Source of the DNA: Meandrina meandrites
Lineage: Eukaryota > Cnidaria > Anthozoa > Scleractinia > Meandrinidae
Direction of reading: 5' to 3'
Length of the DNA stretch: 64,000 nucleotides
NCBI GenBank assembly: GCA_963693305.1
Contig: OY855913.1
Span: 4,353,001-4,417,000 of the forward strand
The translations under genes were made by a program, and so were the position numbers. This document shows positions 30,801 to 42,300 of the stretch, one piece after another. Within the stretch, counting starts at the first letter, position 1; each line of letters opens with the position of its first letter. The notes under the pieces were generated by a model. That model was not told the DNA's origin, searched no databases, and saw only the letters and a list, made by a program, of their open reading frames with translations.

Positions 30801-32166
30801 AATGAACACTGATTAATGGTAAGGGATTTTCCAAAATCAGCAAACCAACCGAACGAGATGGTGCCTACCATTTGAAGTTCGGTTTCCTGTTATTGTTTTC
30901 CATTGATGAGAGACTGGAACTGGGAAATCGTACAAATGGTAAGGAAATTTCTGGAGGTAGTCTACAAATTTCCAAACTGCTGTTCCATTTCCGAATTGCT
31001 GTTCCATTTGGCTTTCAACCGAAATTTCCGGATTTTTTGGCTAAATGGTAAGCACCCCAGGTATTTTTGTGGGTCTAAAATTTCTGGCTTGTGTATTTTT
31101 TAGGATTTGCAATATGAAGCTCTGTCAGACCCCCCCCCCCCCCCCCCATCAAGTATACTTCGAGTACCCCCCTGGGCATTCTATACTGACCACCCAATCA
31201 TTGTGCCATTCATTGTTCTGTGCAATGTAGCCACAGCAGGTTGTATTGGAGAAACCAAATTGCTCGATAACAAAAGTGTCTTGACTCTTTCCAATCTTGT
31301 TGCTCTCTGATGCTGCTTTCTTTAATTTGTTGATGTTATCCAAATGAAGCCTGCAGGGTATGTCAGAGAGGTCAAGGTCAGTGCAGGTTGATGCAAAAAA
31401 AGTAAAACTCCTCTCCTGTGATGTCTGCATTTGTCGCACACACACTGCTTTTGGCAGCGGTTACCTCAATTTGCTGTAATGTACCTATTTGCACCAATGC
31501 AAATTGCTGTAATGTAATGCACCATACCTTCCAAGGTCTGTCCCCAGTTGTGATTGATATTTTTGTAAGCTTTTCATTTCCAGATGCTCCAAGATAAAAA
31601 CCGCACCACTTCCAGATGGATGTTCTAACACCTATTATAAAATAAAAACGTGCGTTATGCATAGAAAATGACTACAGAGGTAATATAGTTTCCATATATG
31701 AGCAAATAAAATTCAGAAATAGACTAGATTTAAGCTTTAATATAAGCTTAAGTCAAAGCTCACATTAACAAGCTACACAATTTCACAATTTAATCAGATT
31801 TAATCACCTTAATTGGTTTAGGCACTCGTACAGTGCTGGTTCGTAAAATAGCTTGTAGACTGTCAAATTCACCTCCAAACATTTTCCTTGCCTGAAAGAG
31901 AAAACATAAGTCTTAAGTTTAAACAAAAATTAAGAAATCCTTTTTGAAATTTTCGAAAAGGAGATTCCCCTTCGGTGATAAAACACTGCTATAAATACCT
32001 CTGATTTCTCGTTGATTTTGACGAAAACCTTGCCGTGATCAGTCTTATAACTCTGTCCTTCATTTATGCAACCACCACTAGCAAACCCTAAGGCCTTGCA
32101 TTCCGCTGTATCCAGTTCCTTCTTTAAAATTTCCTCGAGTTTCAAAAGATGCGAGGCGTTCGCCAT
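27825..32166 (-). CDS. FN3K: Fructosamine-3-kinase family protein, eight exons, 318 aa
   Basis: Exons, in coding order: 31999-32166, 31808-31891, 31528-31631, 31191-31350, 29520-29573, 28832-28973, 28406-28580, 27825-27894. All introns are GT-AG and the phases are consistent. The product spans the full fructosamine/ketosamine kinase fold: the glycine-rich loop [11 protein letters not shown] (Cys33), VFVKIN with the ATP-binding Lys, [11 protein letters not shown], the catalytic loop HGDLWGGN (Asp224, Asn229), FDPASYYG (metal-binding Asp241), and the C-terminal LNHWNHFG and MHKLLEN. The enzyme phosphorylates the C3 hydroxyl of fructosamine or ribulosamine adducts on proteins so that the adduct falls off. 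Human FN3K has 309 aa; one-to-one assignment to FN3K versus FN3KRP is not possible because the vertebrate pair arose by later duplication. Cys33 matches the loop cysteine that makes plant and human FN3Ks redox sensitive. Confidence 0.94.
28041..28218. repeat. GAGGATCTTT-type minisatellite in FN3K intron 7
   Basis: Irregular repeats of GAGGATCTTTGAGGATCTCT, interrupted by TAATTAAGGATC. Many GATC sites result. It lies between the last two FN3K exons. Confidence 0.85.
30456..31176. mobile_element. hAT-like non-autonomous DNA transposon in FN3K intron 4, with 8-bp target duplication
   Basis: The ends CCCAGGGGGGTACTC (30456) and GAGTACCCCCCTGGG (31162-31176) are perfect 15-bp inverted repeats; similarity continues through AAGTATAC and then into G and C runs of about 17-18. 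The 721-bp element is flanked by identical 8-bp repeats CATTCTAT at 30448-30455 and 31177-31184, as hAT insertions produce. It has no transposase ORF. A second inverted-repeat element (30762-31061) is nested in it. The right target duplication directly abuts the intron 4 donor of FN3K. Confidence 0.9.
30762..31061. mobile_element. Nested MITE with GGGGTGCTTACCATTT ends
   Basis: The left end CCAGGGGTGCTTACCATTT (30762-30780) is the reverse complement, at nearly all positions, of AAATGGTAAGCACCCCAGG (31043-31061). It carries internal partial repeats (GATGGTGCCTACCATTTGAA near 30858). It sits inside the hAT-like element at 30456-31176. Confidence 0.8.
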
Positions 32167-33375
32167 GTTTGAAACCGCGAATGATGATGGTCAGCGCATT
32201 CAATTAGGCGCATGCGAAGAGGTGGGCCTATTTGTAAACTTTGAAAAATGGCGCGTTCCTTTGCAGAAATTACTTTGGTTTCGCTTTGATGGTTTTGCCG
32301 TTGTTATGCTAACTAAAGTACTTTGATTGCAGTCCAGAAGTCGACTTTAAAGATGCAATTTAGCTTCTGGATAGATCGGTTTGTTTTGTGAAAGAAATCT
32401 GCCAACAACTGCCTGGCAAACTTACGCGGAATCTGGGAGAACGTTCACGTGTTCAAGTTGGAGTATTTCTTGTACTCGATCTGACAAGGGAATGTGTAAA
32501 GTATGGAATGTTTTCAAACCATAGACGATGGTATTATTACACAGAAGGAAAACAATCCATCCCTGGCAAAAGATAAACAGGATCGAAGTGCGCAAGAGGG
32601 CGACGTGAATTTAAACTTCGTCCCTCAACTTGTTGGAGGTTGGTAAATTGAACGTATAGTAAATGTAATCGATCATTGATCTAAACGATTGATCAAGGCA
32701 AACATGCACACTACTTACTGTTTGGCGTGGCCAACCATTTAAATCGATGATCTATTACATTTTATAGCAATCGGCACATTGGTTTTGGCAATTTTTAAGA
32801 ACTGATGGCGCATCTTTATAGTGATATTTGATCCAGATAGCTTATCAATAACAATACAAATCGACGGCTCTAGCCTGTCCAGTGAACATGGTGAAGGAGC
32901 TCGGTCATGGTCAGCGTTTTTGAGATGAGTGAAAATTGTATTGTATTGTATTGAAAATTGTTTCTGATTCTGACACAGTCAGGATCAAACCAAGTGTTGC
33001 TGAAAACATCTCTTTCGTACATTCACTACATCAGAAATAAGTGCATGTATGTTTATATACAATGTAAATATGCTCTTGAGGTTCCCTACAAACCATACCC
33101 AATTTCAGAGCTAAATGGCAACATCTATGAACAATATTTAGACCAACACAGCTCATAAATTACACCCTTTGGGGTGGCACATACGTGTATCTTTAGAGCT
33201 TATATAGGAGAGTACCCTCTCCCCTCCCCCCCCCCCCTTAGGATATGGATACTTACTGACTTGAGGGGGAGTGACTGAAGCTTTCGAGGAAGTTACTCCT
33301 TTCAAGAAGTTACAAAAAAGTTTGTTTTCTCTTACGACAGTGACAAAATCTCAACAACCTTTAAAGGCCAGGAAC
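32167..33375. promoter_or_regulatory. Shared 5' region between FN3K (-) and CENPJ (+)
   Basis: About 1.2 kb separates the two divergent ATGs. The first 200 bp next to FN3K are relatively GC-rich and probably hold its promoter (ATGGCGGC-like leaders are absent; no TATA box is clear). A C run lies at about 33226-33237. Upstream non-coding exons of CENPJ may lie here; I cannot define them. The long open frame before the CENPJ ATG starts only with a GTG at 33271. Confidence 0.45.
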
Positions 33376-36300
33376 ATGGCAACACAGCCACAGAATCAAA
33401 AACCTCAAGATCAGGCTCAACTCTTGGAGAAGTTTAGGAAGCTACGTCAGTGGCAACAACAACAGCAAGAGAGTATGTTCCGTCAACAGCAGCAGCAGAT
33501 GGAAACATTGAAGATGGAACAAAGTAAACTTCAGAGCATCTTGGCAGCTCAGAAAAGACTTCAAGAACAGCAAACAACTTTAAGTCTGACGGCACGCTCT
33601 CAAAATTTAGCGACAACATCAAGTCAAGGTGATACTGTGAGAGCAAGTCCAACAACTGCACAAAATCAACCACAACAAATGGCAAGGGTGCAGATGCCAA
33701 TGAGTGTGGTTTCAAGGGCTGGTATTGAAAGTGATCGTTATGAGCTTGTAGGACACAATTTTAATGTCTTACCTAGGTCTACACCTGCATCTTCAGCGCC
33801 GCCAGTAACAATGAGCCAAAGAGATTTGGAATTGCAAATGAGACTGGTTAGTTCACAGCAGAATAATGGAGCCACAGAAAGGCTTGAGGGAAGCTTAGCT
33901 CCTTTCAATGAGACAGTCTATCCTATGATGTGGAACTCGTCAAATTACTCTTTTCCTCTGGGTGCTATTCCTCTTTCTTCTGGACCAATGGCTGTGCCTT
34001 TGCAGGGGCAGCCTGTTCTTGGTTCGGCAAATTCAAGTAACCTTGTATCCAACTTGGGAATAAATGTTAATGGACTGACTGAAGTCCCTTCAAGTTTTCA
34101 GAGTCCAGTTTCAACTCAGGAGCTTGGAAGATCACAGGGTTACATTCCTGGAACAAATAGTCAAGGCCATTTAGAAATGAATGCAAGAGAAGGCCTGAAC
34201 TCAGTTCATCAGTATAACAGAAGTCCAGGTATGACACAGGAGTTAGAAGGATTGTGGAGTTACCATCCTGGGGTAAAAATCTCAGCTGATGTTGACTCTC
34301 AAGTTGATGGGCAATCAGAGGTGGATGCTATGAGTGGGGTTTACCCTCTCTATGATTCTGAGCCTGAGATGTGTGCAAATGAGATGGAAGAAGAAGTAAA
34401 TGAAGAAGATGATATGGACACAGAATCAGAGGTTGAGGAAGAAATGGAAGAAACTAATGAAAGGAATGCAACTGTAATAGAATTAGAGGCTCATCCTAAA
34501 GATATGGAAGGAATGGTGAGTTCTTATACTATGATAATGCATGTAGGACATCGGACAGTTTATTGACGTGAAATATACTTAGCCATATGGTTAGTTTACA
34601 AATATCTCACAACTAGTGTTAGTTAAAAAGTTAATTAATTAAGATCAATGAATTCAAAATAGTTCAATATTAACTAATAATATTATTAACTATGATAAAA
34701 ATATAAAAACTCTTTACAAATTCTAATAAACAATGTACAAATTCTTCTTACTGTGCTCAATACATTTGATCTAGTACAAGTTGGAAGAATTTGGTTGTTG
34801 AAACACAACACTTCTCTTCTCTCTAGCCAATCTTGTGGATGGGATTGAGCAGGACCTTGCATCTTTCCCCTTTTCTGCAGTGTAGCCCATTTCCCTAAAA
34901 TCTAATCTCATCAGAAAACTGAAGCATGCAAAATGTAACTATTTATAAAAGTGAAAATAAAGTATTAAATTTCATGAAAATAAACTACATTTCTGGCTGC
35001 AGTACACTGTAGTACAAACTGTAGGTGCATGGCTACCATCGATGTGGCACCCATGGGAGAGTGATATAAGACACTGAAACCATCTCCACTTTAAAGGGAT
35101 GAATGAATTTTAACTGATTCACGACAGAACACCCACCGGAGCTCTGGGAATGCTGGGTCCTACTGAAGCCCTGTGTCTGTTCATTTTTTGTAATGATATT
35201 GTCATGCTCTGTGCAGTCACATAATATTACTGGTGACATACCAATTTATTTTTTTTCTTTCAGAATGAAAGGAACCTGGACCAAAGCAATACAGAAGTTG
35301 ATGATGAAATGCCTATCAAGCCAGGCATAGGTATACAAACTTGTATTTGAAATATGATTCTGTAAGGGCTGTATCAACTGACGATGACTCTGTGGTACAA
35401 TGTGCCATTAGCATGGAGATGTACTAAGCTTGTGACCTACTTATATGGGCTTGCATTTTTGCACAGATTTTAGTTGCAGCCCAGATTACAGTTTCAGCTC
35501 AGAGCTGATTTAAATGATTCGGATTGTAGATTTCAGTCTGACTCAGTAGATCTGTGGGAGTTGACCCTTTGTGTTTTTTCTGCTTGAAGTGCTTGCGATT
35601 TAATTTGTGACTCCAAGTGCTCCAGTTATATGTGGCATATTTGTTTCAGGAGGCGCATCTTCTGCTAAGACATTTGAGGAGCTCTTAGAACAGCAGCTCA
35701 AACTTGATGAGGTAAGTGCTTCATGTTTCCTGAGTGTTTGACTGCTTGTACTAGCAGTAGCATTGCATCTATGATTATATAACTGTAGCCCTTTGCAATA
35801 TTCTTGGCATGATTTATTAATAGGCATGCAATTCATGCAGACGATTATGTTACTGTTGCCCTTTGAAAGCATTACTGGCTTATATTGCTAGCCAAAAGCG
35901 TAGTCATATTAGATTTTAGATTAGACTTAAACTTTTTCAAAAAAGTGTTTTGCTTGTAAAGTACTTTTTTGGAAAAAAAATTAAAGCTATAAGAATCCTG
36001 ATTTCTCAAACCAATTTTTCCTTGGATAGTACTTCTCTGTAATTTTGCCCGATTTCTCAAACCTACTGATTTCTCAAACCAATTTTTGTTTCCCTAGAAG
36101 TTCAAGAAATCAGGATTCTGCAGTGTTACCTTTATGAACATCACTGTAAACTAAACTATGCAACATTCGTGCTTGTGATACATGTTGCCTCATATAAGCA
36201 ATGTGGTGATCAGCAAGTATACATGCTACTTTTTATAGAAAATGACTTTTCAATCCAGCTACTAGGTGTATGTATTAGGTGGGAGGCGCGTTGGCCTAAT

Positions 36301-39300
36301 GGTTAGTGCGCTGGACTCCGGACTGGATTCTGGATTCCGGTGGTTCGGATTCGAGCCCTGGCCGGGGCACTGTGTTGTGTTCTTGGGCAAGATACTTTAC
36401 TCCCATAGTGCCTCTCTCCAGTGCCACCCAGGTGTATAAGTGGGTACCGGCGAACTTACTGCTGGGGGTAACCCTGTGATGGACTAGCATCCCATCCAGG
36501 GGGGAGTAGCAATACTCCTAATCGCTTCATGCTATGGAAACCGGGATAAGCTCCGGCCTGATGGGCCACTAGGCTCGTATACAGACTTTACTTTACTATG
36601 TATTAGCCTAATAATTTACAAATAATAATATTATTTATACATTGAATCAAATGCTCTGATCAAGGCTTCCAAAGCAGTACCAAAAACCCAAAGTCCAAAT
36701 CAAAAGCCTCAGAGAACATTTCTAAGGAAACGTCAAGGACTTGACAGATTCAAGGGAAAATCAGCTTCAAATAAGACAGGAGCTCAGAGTCAGGAACCTG
36801 TTGGGCAGTCTGTGACAGTGCAGCAGAGAAAGGAAAAGAAGGCTGGGAATGCTGTGTCAAATTCATCTCAAGGAAATAATAAGTCAAGTATAGTGAGTGG
36901 AGGTCCTGTGGCACAGACCAGGGTAAGTTCATTTCCCAGGAGCAAGCTTGGTTGTGTAGAGTTAACAAAAATCTACAGTTTTCTACTTGCCCAAAAGGAT
37001 TGAGACTCACCTGGGTGAGTGGGCAGGGCAGTCCCTAAAAATTCATGTATTATGGTTATGCTGATTGTTTTGTTTGCCCCTGGCTGCTCTTTCTATCAAA
37101 CGCTATAAATCGGTTTAACACCCACATCACAGGTGGAGGTCAGGTGCCCAAGGGGCCAGGGGGCTGCAACCATGATCACACCCCATGGTGCTTGAACGCC
37201 CTGCAACCTAACCACGAGCCACTATACTTTACTGAAAATACCATGCTATAAGACAGCAAACACTTGTGGAGATAACTCATGCACTACCAGCCAATACCGC
37301 TGAATGAAGTTGGTTCCAGTGCTCCATCAACCATTATGACCACTGCAAACGGAAACGCTACAAAATGCATCACATTAGTTTTACTGGTTGGAATTTTTAT
37401 TGTTTTCAAGCTATAAAAATAATTAAAATTCCAACGAGCAAATGGAACGACTATACACATATGTTGCAAGTAATACACCCTTGGTTAAATTGCATAAATC
37501 AAACATCTAATGAAATTATTTTCATTTGCAACCAAAAGTTAGTTGTGGTGCGTGTTGAGTCCAGAGATTTTACCTTAGCTTAGAGGTCCCCCAAGGTAAA
37601 GTACTTACTTTTTGCTCTTTTTTACAGGTCACACGTAAAGTGGCATCTAAGAGTCCCCAGGTTGTGGTGACAGAAGCAACTGAAGCAACTACATTTGGGA
37701 AGCCACTACAATCCCTTGGTCCTAACAACCTAAAAAACCATGCTGCTAGTTCAGATGGCCAAGCAGCAGCCAATTTTATAGCTACCAAGTCTACGATAAT
37801 GGCACCAAGGTAGTGTAAGAGTCATGGTGATTTTCAAATAACACTGAGTGTATGTGTACATTTCAATGTTAGCATCTTATTACGCGGGATGAGCCGCGTA
37901 TTAAATTCGGCTCGATCGTTTTGATGCGTTCGATGTGTTCGATGTTGTTCGATGGGTTCGATGTGGTTCGATGTGTTCGATGTGGTTCGATGTGTTCGAT
38001 GAGTTCCATGAGTTCGATGTTGTGCGGTAAAATCTATCGAAAGCTCTCGTCGATTTGAGATTTCACATAAGGTATGCTCGATAATTTTTCTAACCATCGC
38101 TGGCAACGTACGATTTTGTTCACTAAACGGTAAATTTTATACGTTTTCAATGTAGTAAAAGAAACTCTTGCTGCTTCAGTCGAACACGTTCAGTTACATG
38201 TCAAGAAAAGGCAGACAAGGTAATCATAAAAACCGATAGCTGAGCCATTTTGCTGATTAGCCTTGGTAATTTAGCAATGTATTTTCTCTCAAAGTAAGTA
38301 AGGGCACGTACGTATGGATTTATTGTAGAAACTGCGGAAACCGCGCTTTCTGCAAATCGATTTATTTCGATCGAGTTTGTAGTCACAAGTGTGCATGTCG
38401 ATTGATTGATTGCAGAAGATACTGGTTTCTCACGGAGCAATGTGTTTGTTTCCCGTGGTAGCATGTTCACTGAGATCTCGTCCAAAGTATTATGAACAGC
38501 GACTATAAATTCACTTCAAAAGCTCCCGTCGGCAACGTCCGATTTCATTCACAATATTTAAACCGTAATAAGAGCTGATCAGTGAGCGGGAGTGGAAGTT
38601 TTCAAGATTTTCACAGCTCATGGCGACTGAATACATAACAAAAGAATTGTTTACAGTTTGGATGTAACTTTATTCTCAACTATTACGCCAGTGACAGGTT
38701 AAAAGGCGTGCGTCAAACAAGATCGGACCGAGTTCTCAACGATCGCCCTGTTGATAATTGTAAAAACCGATAAAGGTCATTTGTTGATTAGCCTTGGCAG
38801 TTTTTCCCGGAATTTATGTAAATCGCATCTTTGTAACACAACACCTTTCGTAGGCCAAAGTCACGTTAGCGCATACGTTTCATGTTGTGACTTTGGCGTC
38901 TTTTAAATTACCTTATTGAGTACTTGTACTTTCATTTCCATTTATTTGTACATTTTAAACAGAATGTGACCGTGAAAAGTCATTCCCATCCCGCGGAAAC
39001 GGCCAACGGGCGTCTTGTTGGCTTTTAAATTGCTGTCAGTCACAGTTATTTTCCATTTGAACTGTATTTTTTTGCAGTGCTGTTTCTGTAGAAGACGAGA
39101 GTGATCAACCTGGTGTACTTAACAGTATCGATGCTTCATTTCAAATGAGATTAAAAGAATTGGAGGAGAAACAAGAGGTACATTATTACTATTTCTATTT
39201 CTATTTCTTTTTCTATTTTCATTTCCATTTCTTTTTCTATTTCTATTTCTTTTTTATTTCTATTTCTATTTTTTTATTTCTTTTTTATTTCTATTTCTAT

Positions 39301-42300
39301 TTCTTTTTTATTTCTATTCCTATTTTTCTATTTCTTTTTCCTATTTCTATTTCTTTTTCTCTTTCTATTTCTTTTCTATTTCTTTTTCTATTTCTATTTC
39401 TTTTTCTATTTCTATTTCTTTTTTCTATTTCTTTTTTATTTCTATTTCCTTTTCTATATCTTTTTTCTATTTCTTTTTCTTTCTTTTTCTATTTCTTTTT
39501 CTTTTCCTATTTCTATTTCTTTTTCTATTTTTTCTTTTCCTATTTCTATTTCTTTTTCTATTTTTTCTTTTTCTTTTTCTATTTTTTCTTTTTCTTTTTC
39601 TATTTCTATTTCTATTTCTTTTTCTATTTTTTCTTTTTCTTTTTCTATTTTTTTCTTTTTCTTTTTCTATTTTTTCTTTTTCTATTTCTATTTCTATTTC
39701 TTTTTCTATTTTTTCTTTTTCTTTTTCTATTTCAATCTATTTCCTTCTCTTTTTCTATTTCTTTTTCTGTTTCTATTTCTTTTTCTGTTTCTATTTCTTT
39801 TTCTATTTCTATTTCCTTTTCTATTTCTATTTCTTTTTCTATTTCTATTTCCTTTTCTATTTCTATTTCCTTTTCTATTTCTATTTCTTTTTCTATTTCT
39901 ATTTCTTTTTCTATTTCTATTTCCTTTTCTATTTCTATTTCTTTTTCTATCTCTTTTTCTATTTGTATTTCTTTTTCTATTTCTATCTCTTTTTCTATTT
40001 CTTTTTCTTTTTTTATTTCTGTTTCTATTTCTTTTTCTATTTCTTAATATTTTCCCCATGCAGCTGGAAGAAGAGGAGTTAGAAGAATTTGAGCTTTTGG
40101 AACAAGCTGCAGCAAATGCTTCGTTTTCTTCAAACTCCTCGGTGGTGGCCAAAGTGTTGGCCAAAGCTAGAGGAAATTTGCAGGACGGTAAAACTGTCAT
40201 CAGTGGACGAGGTGTAGACAGTACTAACAACAGAGGTACATATTAAACTTTGTCATGTTAAACAACAGTTTTTAGCTGTAGAACAGACCGCCTTCTGATC
40301 GTTATACATGTACAGTAGCTATGTACTACCTTTAAAGTGCATATAACACGGAATGTTTTTCTTCTGTTTCTTATAGTTAAATACCTATTTTAAACCACTC
40401 CAGGCTTAAAAAGTGCTGGAAATTTCTGAGAAGCATTTTTTTCGCCTTTGAATTACGCGCCTGTTCGTTCAAATGTGTTCCGGTGATAATGATGCAACTT
40501 CACGACCATACAAAAATAACGACCTTAAATTGGTAGCTACGAATTGGTCAAAATTTTGTCAAAATTCTAACTGTCAGCTACGAAATTAAGCGTTTTGTGA
40601 GATGAAAACTCCAAAAAATTTACTGCTAGCTGAGAGATCTATTTTTCGTGATTTTCTTCGATCGATCGCTCGATCGCTCCCCACCCCCACCCTCCCCGTG
40701 CTTCGCGCTTCGCGCTCGCTTTGCTTGGCTCGCGTTTTGCCTTGGCAAAATAGAGAGAGGCTGTAAGCAGTCTAGCCGAGAGATGGGCTAAATATTTACC
40801 TGATAGCTAAGAAATTGCCAAAACTTTAACTGACAGAGATCCCTTCACCCCGACCCAGTCCCTCATAAGAAGCTCTAGCAAAACGACCTGATAATTAACA
40901 TGACCCTTTTTTCCAAAGGCTCTGTTTTGATATAATACGAATTCGCTTCAAAAAAACTCTTTGTATATGAAAACGTTTTTATTTTATTAACTGATGTATC
41001 GCCAAAATAACACGTTTAAGCTACCCGAAAGTTGAGCCCCTCTAAAAGTGGCGATAGAGAAAGCATCAAGGGTCGTTAGTTTTCGGATAGGTAGTGCATT
41101 GTTGCAGCGTTACTATTGCAATGGGTTCACCGCCCTTTTCTACCTTAATCCCCCTTATTCCGTATTAAACTACATGTATATTCAGGTACTAGGATATTTC
41201 TTTAATCCGGTCTTAATGTCTATTCTATAGGCCCAGGAGGAATTCTGAGTCCTGTAGACACAGGTTATGGCAGTGGAGATGGTAAAGTCGCTTTATCAGT
41301 GGAAGCTCCTGGACACACTGATATAGAGGGTCACATGAATGAACTTCAGGCGGATGGTAATGGGTTAATGTTTAGAGGTGCAGAGTGGCTTTTGTGTGTT
41401 TACAGGGTCAAAGCTGCGATAAAATGATTGTAGGTTCTGCCAGGCTTTAAAAGTAATCTGGCTTTTGGCGATTTCAAGTGAAAATTTATACGTCCATTGT
41501 CTTTCAGCCGTTTTCTCTCTAACCCATACACTGTACGTAATAAGGAAGTTTTTTCCGGCTTTAGTTTAGTTCTAGTTGTATCAGGTCATTACTTGGTTTT
41601 GCAGTTGATAATGTTCTTTGTGTTCACATCTCCAGTCCGTTTGACAACTTCATTTTACTTAATCATTTTTTTTTGTTCTCCAAAGCAGACAGTGAAGATG
41701 AGGGTAGTGATGTGACACTGCAGGAAATGAGTTTGGACAGTGCCTTAGAACTAGATGATGGACGCCATGACAAAAGACAAACAGCCGGAGATCAACAGAA
41801 AGGTTTTCTTTTGTGGCATTTTTATAGCTTAAGTAGGCAGGCGTTCTCTTTGCGCGCTCAATCCCCACCCCCCTCCCCGTGAAAGTCTCTACTGATGACG
41901 TAGCTGTGTAGTGTCGCTAATTGCTCCAAACTTTTCGCGCGTCAGGAACAGCTAATAAGAGACGAAACTAAAATTCTCTCACTGGAAAAAAAAATGCTTT
42001 GGAAATAAGTATGCGTGAAAGTTAAAATATGTCAGTACGTGCCATATTAAATCAAATAAAACGTTTTTTCTAAATCTTGGACATTGTTATTGTGCTCATC
42101 TTGCAACAACTTTTAAACTTGCAAGTGTCAATAAAAGTCAAACATAGCAACAGTTTTCTGTTTATCTTCAGTTGCTTCTTTTCTGTACAAAGAAATGGCG
42201 AAATTCAAGTAACTTGACTAGAAAATACACGACAAAATTGTGAATGTAAGTGTCGGAAAACATCGCCTTTCCAAAATCACAAGCGTAAATTGTCGGAAAT

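Noticed and set aside
33271..33375. N-terminal extension of CENPJ from a GTG codon
   Set aside because: There is no ATG in this segment. The first in-frame ATG with good context is at 33376.
36284..36370. tRNA gene in CENPJ intron 3
   Set aside because: Internal duplication between the boxes and a repeated body identical to two other loci mark it as a SINE.
39145..40047. 300-codon Phe/Tyr/Leu/Ser-rich open frame and the opposite Arg/Asn/Lys-rich frame
   Set aside because: They are by-products of the polypyrimidine intron of CENPJ; only the first 33 nt belong to a real exon.
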